Shown: positions 43,473 through 51,594, counted from the stretch's first letter. The stretch is DNA of 64,000 nt from Synechococcus sp. Tobar12-5m-g (GCF_024345415.1 NZ_JAGQBB010000002.1:148399-212398); one strand, 5' to 3'. The notes: generated from the sequence alone by a model not told the origin. Made by a program: numbers and translations.

Positions 43473-45032
43473 GCCGGGCTCCTCCAGACTGGGCATCAAC
43501 GCCAGGGAGGCCAGCAGGCCGAGGGCCAGGATCAGCAGGGCCGGCACCAGGGCGGCCGAGACCCGCTCGTCGCCGGCGTACTGATACACCCGCACCGCCA
43601 GGGTGTCGAAATCGAAGGGGCGCAGGGCGAAGGTGAGCGGCAGCTCCTTGACTGTGTCCACGAACACCAGCAGCCCGCCAACCAGCAGGGGCCCCCGCAG
43701 CAGGGGAAGGTGCACGCGCCGCAGCACCTGGAGCCAGCTGCAGCCCAGGCCGGTGGCCGCCTCATCGACGCTGGGGGGGATGCGTTCGAGCGCCGCGTCG
43801 AGGCCCCCCTTGGACACGGCCAGGAACCGATCGCCATAGCCCCAGAGCAGCAGCAGCAGCGGACTTAAGCCCAGGGGACCGCCGATCAGCATCAGGGCCA
43901 GGGCCAGCACGGTGCCCGGGATGGCGTAGCCCATGCCCGCCGTGAAGGTGAGCTTCTGCAGCAGCGGCTGGGGGATCCAGCGGCGGGCAATCGCCAGCAG
44001 CAGGGCGGCCGCCACGGTGACCAGTGCAGCGGCCAGGGCGAGGCCCAGGCTGCGCAGGCCTAGGGCCAGCAGGTCACCGGCCGAATCGCTCTGGAGGTGG
44101 TCGCGGCTCACCACGGCCCAGGTGAGGGGAATCCCCAGGCTGGCCAGGGGCGGCAGCAGGGTGAGCAGCTGGGCGGTGTGCCGCCGCCAGCCCTGCAGCT
44201 GCCATTGCAGCGGGCTGGCCCCCTCGTTGCCCAGGTTCCAGCGGCGGCTGCGCTGCCGCAGCCAGCGCTCGGCTCCCACCAGCAGGCTGACCATCACCAG
44301 GGCCAGCAGGGCAAGCCCCACCGCTCCCTGCAGGTCGCCCTCCCCCTGCCAGCGCTGCAGGATGCCCCGCGAGAGGGTGGGCACGCCGAGCAGTTCCACG
44401 GCGCCGAGTTCATTCACCACCTCCATGCCGCTCAAGGCCACGCCCGCGCCGATCGAGGGCAGCGCCAGGGGCAGCGCCACCCGCCGGAAGCTGCCCCAGG
44501 GGCCCACCCCCAGGCTGCGGCAGGCCTCCAGCTGGCGGCGGCCGCTCACCGAGAAGCTTTCAGTGGAGAGCAGGAACACGTAGCTGTAGGTGGTGAGACT
44601 CAGCAACGGCACCGCCCAGCCGATGCCGTGGATCCGCAGGCCCCAGCGGCTGCCGAGGTCCACCAGCACGGCCGCGAGCACGAAGGCCGGGGCCGCCAGC
44701 GGCAGCACCTGGGCCAGGCGCAGCCAGCGCCGCCCGGGAAACCGGCAGCAGGCGGTCAGCCAGCCGTTGGCCGTTCCCAGCAGGGCGCCGATCAGCCCCA
44801 CCCCCAGCACCAGGGCCAGGGTGTTGAGCAGTTGTTCCAGGCCTTCGGCGCCGAGGCGCAGGCTGCTGATCCCGGGCCCGAGCCAGGCATAGAGCACCAG
44901 CACCAGTACCGGCAGCAGGGCCAGCCCGCAGACCAGCAGAACCGCCACCGTCAGACGCCAGCGCCTGGCCGGTGCCCTGGCTGCCACGGCCTTGTCAAGA
45001 ATTGGCCGCTCGGGCATTGCCAGTGACGCCAT
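43452..45032 (-). CDS. futB: Ferric iron ABC transporter permease FutB
   Basis: A 526-residue permease made of two fused transport domains, about twelve hydrophobic helices in all. Each half has a coupling-loop EAA motif: QLEACRSLGVGPWGSFRRVALPLALPSIGAG in the first and VDEAATGLGCSWLQVLRRVHLPLLRGPLLVG in the second. This double-domain layout is typical of Fe3+ transporters (SfuB/FbpB/FutB). It follows futA after 9 bases. The ATPase FutC is not in the window. Confidence 0.92.
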   Translation of the reverse strand: MASLAMPERPILDKAVAARAPARRWRLTVAVLLVCGLALLPVLVLVLYAWLGPGISSLRLGAEGLEQLLNTLALVLGVGLIGALLGTANGWLTACCRFPGRRWLRLAQVLPLAAPAFVLAAVLVDLGSRWGLRIHGIGWAVPLLSLTTYSYVFLLSTESFSVSGRRQLEACRSLGVGPWGSFRRVALPLALPSIGAGVALSGMEVVNELGAVELLGVPTLSRGILQRWQGEGDLQGAVGLALLALVMVSLLVGAERWLRQRSRRWNLGNEGASPLQWQLQGWRRHTAQLLTLLPPLASLGIPLTWAVVSRDHLQSDSAGDLLALGLRSLGLALAAALVTVAAALLLAIARRWIPQPLLQKLTFTAGMGYAIPGTVLALALMLIGGPLGLSPLLLLLWGYGDRFLAVSKGGLDAALERIPPSVDEAATGLGCSWLQVLRRVHLPLLRGPLLVGGLLVFVDTVKELPLTFALRPFDFDTLAVRVYQYAGDERVSAALVPALLILALGLLASLALMPSLEEPGSGLQQR

Positions 45033-45041
45033 CCTGTTGCC

Positions 45042-46097
45042 CTACTTCCAGCCGCTCGCTTCCATCATCAAAGTGGCGGCCTTGCTCTTGGCTCCGATCT
45101 GCTCGATCGCGACGCCGTCGGCCTGGAAGCTGCCGAAGCCTTTGAGGATCGGGTTGTTGCCGAAGCCCTTGAGCGGATACTCGTTGTTGGCTTCGGCGTA
45201 GCCGCGGCCGCCTGTGGGGGAAGCCAGGAACTCGATCAGCTGGATGGCGCCCTTGGGATTGCGGGCGTGGCGGGTGACGCCGGCCCCGCTGATGTTGACG
45301 TGGGCCGGATTCGGAAACACGAGCTTGAGCTTGCTGGCCAGGGCCTTGTCCTCAGCGCCGGCCTCTCCGGAAAGCATCCGGGCCACGTAGTAGGTGTTCA
45401 CCACCCCAACCCCGCACTCCCCCTTGGCGACGGCCCGGGCCAGGGGGATGTCGGAGGTGAAGAACGGCTGGCTGACGTTGGCCACCATGCCGCGCACCCA
45501 GGCACGGCTGGCGGCCTCGCCCCGCAGGATCATCTGGCTGGCCACCAGCGACTGGTTGTAGGGGCTCTTGCGCTCCCGCAGACAGAGCTTGCCCTTCAGG
45601 GCCGGTTTGGCCAGATCGCCATAGGTGCGGATCATGGCGGGATTCACCAGCTTTGGGTTGACGATCACGGCCCGCACCCTGCGGGTGAGGCCGTACCAGC
45701 GTCCCTTGGAGTCGCGCAGGTTGGCCGGCACGTCCCGTTGCAGGGCAGCGGAGCGGCTGGGCTGGAACAGGCCCTGGTCGGTGGCGGTGTCAAGGCGGGC
45801 GGCGTCGACGAGCACGAGCACATCGGCGGGGCTGTTCTTGCCTTCGCTCTTGAGCCGCTCGATCAGGGCGTCGTCCTTGGCTTCGAGCAGGTTCACCTTG
45901 ATGCCCGTTTTGGCGGTGAACTGGCGGTAGAGCGCCTTGTCGGTGTTGTAGTGGCGAGCCGAGTAAACGCCGATCTCAGCGGGTTGGCCCTTGGCGGGCG
46001 GTTGCTGGGCAAGGCTGGCCCCAACGGCGAGGGCGACCGAAACGGCCAGCAGGCCTGTGGTGGCCAGCTGCAGGGGGGTGATGGGAAACAGCTTCAT
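45042..46097 (-). CDS. futA: Ferric iron-binding periplasmic protein FutA/IdiA
   Basis: A 351-residue periplasmic Fe3+-binding protein from the ATG at 46097 (an ATG at 46133 adds 12 residues before the signal). The signal peptide is LATTGLLAVSVALAVGASLAQ. The mature N-terminus IGVYSARHYNTDKALYRQFTAKTGIKVNLLEAKDD carries the iron-ligand Tyr/His segment of this family, and GVGVVNTYYVARML carries the paired tyrosines. It is the first gene of a futA-futB operon. I see no convincing Fur box in its upstream 150 bases. Confidence 0.94.
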   Translation of the reverse strand: MKLFPITPLQLATTGLLAVSVALAVGASLAQQPPAKGQPAEIGVYSARHYNTDKALYRQFTAKTGIKVNLLEAKDDALIERLKSEGKNSPADVLVLVDAARLDTATDQGLFQPSRSAALQRDVPANLRDSKGRWYGLTRRVRAVIVNPKLVNPAMIRTYGDLAKPALKGKLCLRERKSPYNQSLVASQMILRGEAASRAWVRGMVANVSQPFFTSDIPLARAVAKGECGVGVVNTYYVARMLSGEAGAEDKALASKLKLVFPNPAHVNISGAGVTRHARNPKGAIQLIEFLASPTGGRGYAEANNEYPLKGFGNNPILKGFGSFQADGVAIEQIGAKSKAATLMMEASGWK

Positions 46098-46209
46098 CCA
46101 GGGAAGGGAGCGCCATGGGGGCGCCAACGTCATCGCCGGACGCTAGGAATCTGTCCTGGCCAGGCCGCGATCAAAGGATTCGCGGTGATGTGACCATTGT
46201 TACGGGGTC

Positions 46210-46240
46210 CCTTGGGACCGGAGCCGTTGTTGCCCCAAGG
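46210..46240 (-). terminator. Possible hairpin terminator after the hupE-small ORF pair
   Basis: CCTTGGG at 46210-46216 and CCCAAGG at 46234-46240 form a 7-bp stem with a 17-base loop, 12 bases beyond the stop of the 49-aa gene. A second palindrome, GGTCCCTTGGGACC, overlaps its left arm. There is no T-run, so intrinsic termination is weakly supported. Confidence 0.3.
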
Positions 46241-46251
46241 GTCAAGGCCCT

Positions 46252-46401
46252 TCAACCGCGCGGATGGGAGCGCAGGGGGATGGGAACCAGGGAAGGCTGC
46301 ATCAGCCCACCGCCGGGGTTGTCGTCATCGGAGTCGGTGGTGAGCCAGAAGGCCAGGCCGAACAAGACGAGAACGCCGGCGAAGAGAAGAAATTCAGCCA
46401 T
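46252..46401 (-). CDS. 49-residue single-helix membrane peptide
   Basis: Frame read by eye: ATG at 46401, TGA at 46252-46254. The product begins MAEFLLFAGVLVLFGLAFWL, a clean membrane helix, then TTDSDDDNPGGG and a basic C-terminus ending PRG. The acidic TTDSDDD stretch and Gly cluster are what one expects of a genuine short membrane protein, not of random sequence. It lies 76 bases after hupE on the same strand and may be co-transcribed with it. I recall similarly built short peptides in picocyanobacteria but cannot name a function. Confidence 0.6.
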   Translation of the reverse strand: MAEFLLFAGVLVLFGLAFWLTTDSDDDNPGGGLMQPSLVPIPLRSHPRG

Positions 46402-46477
46402 GGCCCCGGCTCAGTGTGGAAGCAGCGTAACCAGGTTTGGCGTGGGAATTGTGCCGAACGCTGCGGTTGGGGGCCGG

Positions 46478-47134
46478 TTATCCGGCGGCCGCTCCACCGG
46501 CGAGCAACCCGATCGGCCCGAGGGCCAGCACGGCTCCCGCCAGGGTGAGCAGCACGGCGAGCCTCACCGTCCAGCTGGTGCCGAGCCGACGCAGCACCAG
46601 GAAGGTCAGGCCTACCACCAGGCTGGAGGCCAGCAGGGCCCCGAGCCACCAGCTGCCGCCACCGCTGGCCTCGTGGCCATGCAGCATCCCGTGGATTGCC
46701 ACTGAGACCGCAACCGCCAGGCCGGAGACGGGGATCGAGGGGGGCTTGCCGGAGCGCCGGCTCAGCAGAATCAGCAGGCCCAGCACCGAGACAGCCACGG
46801 CGGCCAGCAACTCGGCAACCGGCAGGCCGCCGCCATTGAGGCCGAACAGGCCACCGGCCACCGCCCCGCCCAGGGCGAACAGCAGCAGCCGGGCGCTGAT
46901 GAAGGAGGCGGCGGCCCCCACCCCGATCAGCAGGAAGAGGTGATCCAGTCCGCTGAGGGGATGGCTGAAGCCTCCGGCCAGGCCGTGCCCGGCCAGGCCA
47001 TGGGCGGAAGCGGGCAGGGCGCCCAGCAGGCTGAGGCCAAAGCCGGCGCAAGCGGCCAGGGCGAGCTCCCGGCCGGGGGAAGACGGGCCTGGCCAAGTCG
47101 GGCCGGACGATGACTTGAACGAGAAGAGCGACAT
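46478..47134 (-). CDS. hupE: HupE/UreJ-family metal permease, probably cobalt
   Basis: A 218-residue membrane protein with a signal-like N-terminus and about six helices. Family metal motifs are AHGLAGHGLAGGFSHPLSGLDHLFLL near the N-terminus and AVAIHGMLHGHEASGG in the middle, both His-rich. HupE proteins import nickel or cobalt. Here a cobalamin riboswitch directly precedes the gene, which argues for cobalt (or corrinoid-precursor) uptake; that specificity is inference. The ATG at 47134 begins MSLFSFKSSSG; the open frame extends into the riboswitch and is not used. Confidence 0.88.
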   Translation of the reverse strand: MSLFSFKSSSGPTWPGPSSPGRELALAACAGFGLSLLGALPASAHGLAGHGLAGGFSHPLSGLDHLFLLIGVGAAASFISARLLLFALGGAVAGGLFGLNGGGLPVAELLAAVAVSVLGLLILLSRRSGKPPSIPVSGLAVAVSVAIHGMLHGHEASGGGSWWLGALLASSLVVGLTFLVLRRLGTSWTVRLAVLLTLAGAVLALGPIGLLAGGAAAG

Positions 47135-47177
47135 GGGGAACGCCGGTCCGCGCCGGGTTTGATTCGAGGGTGGATAC

Positions 47178-47341
47178 GGGGCGAGTGTTCTGGCTGAAGA
47201 CACCAATTCAGAGCCGAAGGATCTGCCAGTGCCCATCACAGCTGCGGGACAGCGCCGGACTGGAAGCTGAGCGCCAAGGCGATCGGCCTGCACCGGACTT
47301 TCCTCGTTGCCTCTGCGGGCTGAACCCGAAGAACCACCGTG
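47178..47341 (-). promoter_or_regulatory. Cobalamin riboswitch upstream of hupE
   Basis: Read on the minus strand, the leader shows the conserved cobalamin-riboswitch elements in order: GAGGAAAGTCCGGTGCAGG, then GGCGCTGTCCCGCAGCTGTGATG (core, 47234-47256), then GGCACTGGCAGATCC, and the 3' box AGCCAGAACACTCGCC (47180-47195), corresponding to the GxCAGGxxACCxGCC pattern. The end is 44 bases before the hupE ATG. It lies just after the cobW stop, so it controls hupE rather than cobW. B12 binding would be expected to turn hupE off. Confidence 0.85.
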
Positions 47342-47360
47342 TCACAAGTATGGAGGCTGT

Positions 47361-48542
47361 TCAGGCAAATCCCTTGCCGGCATCTTTCGAGACGCAGGCC
47401 TTGAGCTGCTGACGAAGTTTGGCGTGGTCGAGGTCCTTGCCGATCAGCACCAGCTGGTTCTTGCGCTCGCCGCTCCAGTCGCTGTCGTCAATCGAGAAGC
47501 GCTTGCCGGCCAGGTGAAACACGTGGCGCCGCTCACTCTCGTTGAACCAGAGAATCCCCTTGGCCCGGAACACCCCCGCCGGCAACTGGTTGTCGAGGAA
47601 GTTCTGGAACTTGCGCAGGCCGAACGGGCCGTCGGCGGCGAAGGACAGGGAGGTGAACCCTTCGATCGCCAGGTGATCGGCCGGGTGGGAAGCAGGGTGC
47701 GCCTGGGAGCCGTGATCCCCGTGGTCATGCCCAGGGCTGTGGGCGTGGGCCTGCTCGTGATGGTGATGAGCGCCATGGTCATGGTCATGGTCATGGCCGT
47801 GACTGTGGTCATGGTTGTGGCCCTCGCCAATCGCGTGAGCAGTGGGCTGGTCGGCCACAACCCGATCCGATTCGAACAGCCCCACGCTCAGCAGCAGCGG
47901 CAGCGGCACCACCCCTTTCACGGAGCGCAGGAGGCGCGCCTCCGGCTTGATCGTGAGCAGCTGCTTCTCCAGCTCCTGAAGCCGTTCTTCGGTCACCAGA
48001 TCAGTCTTGTTGAGCAGCAGGATGTCGCCGTAGACGACCTGGGCCCGGCCCACCGCGCTCTCCACCAGGGCCTGCTCGAAGTTCTCGGCGTCGATCAGGG
48101 TGATGATCGAATCCAGCCGGGTGCTGTCGCGCAGCTCGCTGCCCAGGAAGGTCATGGCCACCGGCAAGGGATCGGCCAGGCCGGTGGTTTCCACCACCAG
48201 GTAATCCACCGGGTCGGGGCGCTGCAGGATTCGCTCGACCGCCTCGAGCAGCTCGCCGTTGATCGAGCAGCAGATGCAGCCGTTGCTGAGCTCCACCATG
48301 TCCTCGCCGGTGGCAATGATCAGGTCGTTGTCGATGCCGATTTCACCGAACTCGTTGACCAGCACGGCGGTTTTCACACCCTCCTGGTTGCTGAGGATGT
48401 GGTTGAGCAGGGTGGTTTTGCCGGCCCCCAGGAAGCCGGTCAGGATCGTCACCGGCAGCCCGGTGGCGCCTGGATCGAGGCTGGCGGGAAGGGAAGCCGT
48501 GGTGGGCCTTGCGGCGGTCGAGGGGGTGGCGGTGCTGGTCAT
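47361..48542 (-). CDS. CobW/COG0523-family GTP-binding metal chaperone
   Basis: A 393-residue G3E GTPase. Walker A is LTGFLGAGKTTLLNHIL, the metal-binding CxCC motif is in LSNGCICCSINGEL, followed by VVETTGLADP and the G4 motif LLLNKTDLV. A long His/Asp-rich insertion (GHNHDHSHGHDHDHDHG and onwards, about residues 240-290) would sequester metal. The C-terminal CobW_C domain shows GILWFNESERRHVFHLAGKRF. These proteins deliver Zn, Co or Ni to target enzymes; the neighbouring cobalamin riboswitch and hupE favour cobalt but do not prove it. Confidence 0.92.
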   Translation of the reverse strand: MTSTATPSTAARPTTASLPASLDPGATGLPVTILTGFLGAGKTTLLNHILSNQEGVKTAVLVNEFGEIGIDNDLIIATGEDMVELSNGCICCSINGELLEAVERILQRPDPVDYLVVETTGLADPLPVAMTFLGSELRDSTRLDSIITLIDAENFEQALVESAVGRAQVVYGDILLLNKTDLVTEERLQELEKQLLTIKPEARLLRSVKGVVPLPLLLSVGLFESDRVVADQPTAHAIGEGHNHDHSHGHDHDHDHGAHHHHEQAHAHSPGHDHGDHGSQAHPASHPADHLAIEGFTSLSFAADGPFGLRKFQNFLDNQLPAGVFRAKGILWFNESERRHVFHLAGKRFSIDDSDWSGERKNQLVLIGKDLDHAKLRQQLKACVSKDAGKGFA

Positions 48543-49308
48543 GGGGGAGGGCGGGGGTCAGGTCGCTGCTTTGACGCCCAGTCTGAGGCCTCGGATTGGC
48601 CAGAGGCCTGGCGGACCACCCCGGGGGCCCCTGGGCTTCGCCAATCTTTCCGGCGGTGGTCTGGTCTGAGGTGGTCCCTGCCAAAAGTCGGATAGAGCAT
48701 CCCATGACCTCAAAGCCGCTCTCTGCGTAGCGACTGAGCGGCTTTGAGGCAGGCAAATTCACCCGCAGACAACCCTCAGAGCGCTCTGCCGAAGTTAAAT
48801 CACCAAGCAAACGGCAACTATCCCTCTCAGACGCAGTGAGCCTATCGACACCCCCCCTTGAAAGCATCCACAAAGCTTGATCAAGGAGACTGTTGAATCA
48901 GCCGATCTGCAGCGAAGGCGGGATGAAGGCCCTGGCGCATGAGCGGAGGGTGATGACCCTTCGAGTGAACTGATGCGACACCTCTCACCCGCTATGGCCA
49001 AAGTCCCCGCGGGGTTCGCCAAGGCTCCTGCGGGGTCCAGTTGGTTCAGGCAGCCTGCAAGGCACCGGCCAGGCCCTTCGCATCATTTGATCAAGTTCAC
49101 GCTGTTATAGAGACCCGGGTATAAGATTTGAGAATCCTGATGGCTTGAGCTTGAATATCAGGGAGGCAACGGCTCCCTTTTGGCTTGATCAAGCCAGGAT
49201 GCATTAGCTTAAGAAGCGAAAGATACTAGGGGGGGGGCATGCCATGTCATCGTCCCCTCACTGGGACAGACCTGGCAGACACTGAGCGCCAGTCGTGGAT
49301 ACCACCGA
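48543..49308. other. Gene-free stretch with several palindromes
   Basis: I find no convincing gene in these 766 bases; short frames present are under 80 codons and not gene-like. Content includes a hairpin AGGCCTC/GAGGCCT (48586-48609) ahead of cobW, a perfect 12-bp inverted repeat CTCAAAGCCGCT/AGCGGCTTTGAG (48709-48748, 16-base loop), and three TGATCAA palindromes (48876-48885, 49086-49095, 49181-49196). AT content rises towards the radical SAM gene. A tRNA or known cyanobacterial small RNA was not recognised. Confidence 0.6.
49096..49196 (+). promoter_or_regulatory. Possible promoter and attenuator leader of the radical SAM gene
   Basis: TTCACG (49096-49101) and TATAAG (49120-49125) are spaced by 18 bases and look like a sigma-70 promoter. 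Downstream, GGGAG/CTCCC with TTTT (49161-49180) could act as a weak intrinsic terminator, and a perfect 16-bp palindrome TGGCTTGATCAAGCCA (49181-49196) follows at once. The radical SAM ATG is at 49309, which leaves a leader of about 175 bases. Confidence 0.35.
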
Positions 49309-50904
49309 ATGAATGTTTTACTGGTTTATCCCGAGTTCCCCAAAACATTCTGGAGCTACGAAAAGATACTTGAACTGGTTAACCGAAAGGTGTTGCTTCC
49401 CCCGCTCGGGTTGATCACCGTGGCAGCGATTCTGCCCCAGGACTGGACCTTCAAGTTGGCTGATGTCAACATCAGGCCAGTCACCGATCAAGAGTGGATG
49501 TGGGCCGATCTGGTGATCATGTCGGCGATGATCGTTCAGAAAGACGACATCATCCGTCAGATCAACCTGGCCCGGCAGCACGGCAAGCCCGTGGCCGTCG
49601 GTGGCCCCTATCCCTCCTCCACCCCCGAGGAACTGGTGGCCGCAGGGGCCGACTATCTGATCCTCGATGAGGGGGAGATCACCCTGCCCATGTTCGTGGC
49701 TGCCTGGGAGAGGGGCGATAAAGGAGGACGGTTCAGCTCCAATGGCGTCAAGCCGGATGTGACCTCCACACCCATCCCCCGCTATGACCTGCTGGAGCTC
49801 AAGGCCTACGACTCGATGAGCGTGCAGTTCTCGCGCGGCTGCCCATTCCAGTGTGAATTCTGCGACATCATCGTGCTCTATGGCCGCAAACCTCGCACCA
49901 AGACACCGGAACAGCTTGTCGGCGAACTCGACAGCCTCTACGCCATCGGCTGGCGTGGTGGTGTGTTCATGGTCGATGACAACTTCATCGGCAACAAACG
50001 CAACGTCAAGCTGATGCTCACGGCTCTGGAGCAGTGGCAGAGAGAACGGGGTTATCCCTTTCGCTTCGATACCGAAGCCTCACTCGATCTGGCAGACGAT
50101 CAGGAACTCATCGATCAGATGCTGGCCTGCAACTTTGCCGCTGTCTTCATGGGGATCGAAACCCCAGATGCCGACAGCCTGGCGTCGACCATGAAGTTCC
50201 AGAACATGCGCTCGCCCCTGCTCGACTCTGTCGACAAGGTGACCCGCTCAGGGTTGCGGGTGATCGCCGGATTCATCATCGGCTTCGACGGAGAGAAAGT
50301 GGGCGCCGGCCAGCGGATCGTCGAGTTTTCAGAAGCCGCAGGTATTCCCACCACCACCTTCGCCATGCTTCAGGCCTTGCCCCATACCGCCCTCTGGCAC
50401 AGGCTCGAGAAGGAAGGAAGGCTGATTGATAAGGTCGGAAACATCAACCAGACCACCCTGATGAACTTTGTACCGACCAGGCCGGTGGAAGACATTGCCC
50501 AGGAGTATGTGGAAGCGTTCTGCCAGCTCTACGAGCCGCGCAAGTATCTCGACCGGGTGCATCGCTATTTTCTTAAACTCGGCCCAGCCAGGGTGAAGAG
50601 TGCCTTCAAGCTTCCCGATCCGTTGGTGATCCGGGCGCTGCTGATCGTCTGCTGGCGCCAGGGTATCCAGCGCTCCACCCGTTGGGCCTTCTGGCATCAC
50701 CTGATCGACATTCTTCGCTCGAACCCCAAGGTGACGGAGCAGTATCTGGCCGTCTGTGCCCACAATGAGCATTTCATGGAGTACCGGGAGATCGTGCGCC
50801 GGCAGATCGAGAATCAACTGGCCGCCTCCAAACGCGAGCAGGAAAGACACAGCAGCATTGGGGTGCCGACAACGGTGGAAACCGAGCTGGCTGCCAAGCT
50901 GTGA
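49309..50904 (+). CDS. B12-binding radical SAM protein (DUF4070-type)
   Basis: A 531-residue enzyme. The N-terminal domain is cobalamin-binding-like (MNVLLVYPEFPKTFWSYEKIL; DLVIMSAMIVQKDDIIRQINLARQHGKPVAVGGPYPSSTPEELVAAGADYLILDEGE). The radical SAM cluster motif CPFQCEFC (CxxxCxxC) follows near residue 180, with the barrel segments FMVDDNFIGNKRNVKLML and AVFMGIETPD. The C-terminal region is of DUF4070 type. Such enzymes methylate or rearrange unactivated carbons, often in lipid or hopanoid modification; the substrate here is unknown. The gene is preceded by a long leader and followed by convergent doxX. Confidence 0.9.
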   Translation: MNVLLVYPEFPKTFWSYEKILELVNRKVLLPPLGLITVAAILPQDWTFKLADVNIRPVTDQEWMWADLVIMSAMIVQKDDIIRQINLARQHGKPVAVGGPYPSSTPEELVAAGADYLILDEGEITLPMFVAAWERGDKGGRFSSNGVKPDVTSTPIPRYDLLELKAYDSMSVQFSRGCPFQCEFCDIIVLYGRKPRTKTPEQLVGELDSLYAIGWRGGVFMVDDNFIGNKRNVKLMLTALEQWQRERGYPFRFDTEASLDLADDQELIDQMLACNFAAVFMGIETPDADSLASTMKFQNMRSPLLDSVDKVTRSGLRVIAGFIIGFDGEKVGAGQRIVEFSEAAGIPTTTFAMLQALPHTALWHRLEKEGRLIDKVGNINQTTLMNFVPTRPVEDIAQEYVEAFCQLYEPRKYLDRVHRYFLKLGPARVKSAFKLPDPLVIRALLIVCWRQGIQRSTRWAFWHHLIDILRSNPKVTEQYLAVCAHNEHFMEYREIVRRQIENQLAASKREQERHSSIGVPTTVETELAAKL

Positions 50905-50913
50905 ATCAGACAC

Positions 50914-51594
50914 TTAACCCCGCGAGCCTGGGGCTTCCGCGACGATAGGAACCAGCCTGGAAGCTGCAGGGTTCGCGTTGGAGCGATCTTCCTGCTGATC
51001 CGAGGACTCGCTGATCAGATCGGCCACGATGCCGCCATCGAAGGAGTAGCGCCCTGGCCCGATCAGCAGCAGGGCCAGGCTGCCGCCCAGATAGAGCGCC
51101 ACCAGTTCAAGAACGTAAATGTTCAGACCGGCGGTGAGGATGTGTTGGTAGGCGGCAACGGTCATGGTGCCGGTGATGGCGAGGGCGCCGAGGGGTGTGA
51201 GGATCCCAAGGATCAGCAGCCAGCTGCCGATCAGCTCGGAAAACCCGGCCGCATAGGCGAAGAAGAGGGGGAAGGGCAGATGCAGCGAGGCCACGTAGGT
51301 GTTAGCGAACTGCTGCGGATCGGCGAGTTTTTCCTGACCATGGTGAATCATCAGCACGCCGATGGCCAGGCGCAGCACGAGCAGTCCGATGTTCACCGCC
51401 AGGCCATCCCGCAGGACGTAGCCGGCGAGGGCGCGACGGATCGCTGGGTTGAAGGGGGGTGCATCGGCCCGGGAACCCTCGCTGGAGCGTGCCTGGCGAG
51501 CGTTGGGGGAAGGACGGTTGAGAACGACAAACCAGAGGGCCAGGCCGGCGGCCATGAACCCGGTGAACAGTTCCAGAAGGAGAAGGGTTGTCAA
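50914..51594 (-). CDS. DoxX-family membrane protein
   Basis: A 226-residue protein with an N-terminal helix, a loop, and a four-helix DoxX core: GLLVLRLAIGVLMIHHGQEKLADPQQFANTYV, PFPLFFAYAAGFSELIGSWLLILGILTPLGALAIT, and LNIYVLELVALYLGGSLALLLIGPGRYSFDGGI. DoxX proteins act with quinone-linked thiosulfate oxidation or redox stress in other bacteria; no such partner is adjacent. Its 3' end is 10 bases from the convergent radical SAM gene. Confidence 0.87.
   Translation of the reverse strand: MTTLLLLELFTGFMAAGLALWFVVLNRPSPNARQARSSEGSRADAPPFNPAIRRALAGYVLRDGLAVNIGLLVLRLAIGVLMIHHGQEKLADPQQFANTYVASLHLPFPLFFAYAAGFSELIGSWLLILGILTPLGALAITGTMTVAAYQHILTAGLNIYVLELVALYLGGSLALLLIGPGRYSFDGGIVADLISESSDQQEDRSNANPAASRLVPIVAEAPGSRG

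Noticed and set aside
46302..47096. 264-codon minus-strand frame overlapping hupE
   Set aside because: Pro/Arg/Gly-rich alternative frame of hupE; the true gene has HupE motifs in the neighbouring frame.
47770..47820. Short tandem CATGGT repeats as a microsatellite or CRISPR-like array
   Set aside because: They encode the His/Asp-rich loop of the CobW protein and have no spacer-repeat order.
48543..48700. A second cobalamin riboswitch ahead of cobW
   Set aside because: None of the conserved core or 3'-box elements are present; only a small AGGCCTC hairpin is seen.
48795..49022. 75-codon minus-strand frame in the gene-free stretch
   Set aside because: No recognisable domain, and the composition looks random; no start signal.
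49309..50904. The radical SAM gene as the missing GrrM maturase
   Set aside because: It has an N-terminal B12-binding domain and a DUF4070-type C-terminus, unlike GrrM, and lies 20 kb from grrA with no other link.
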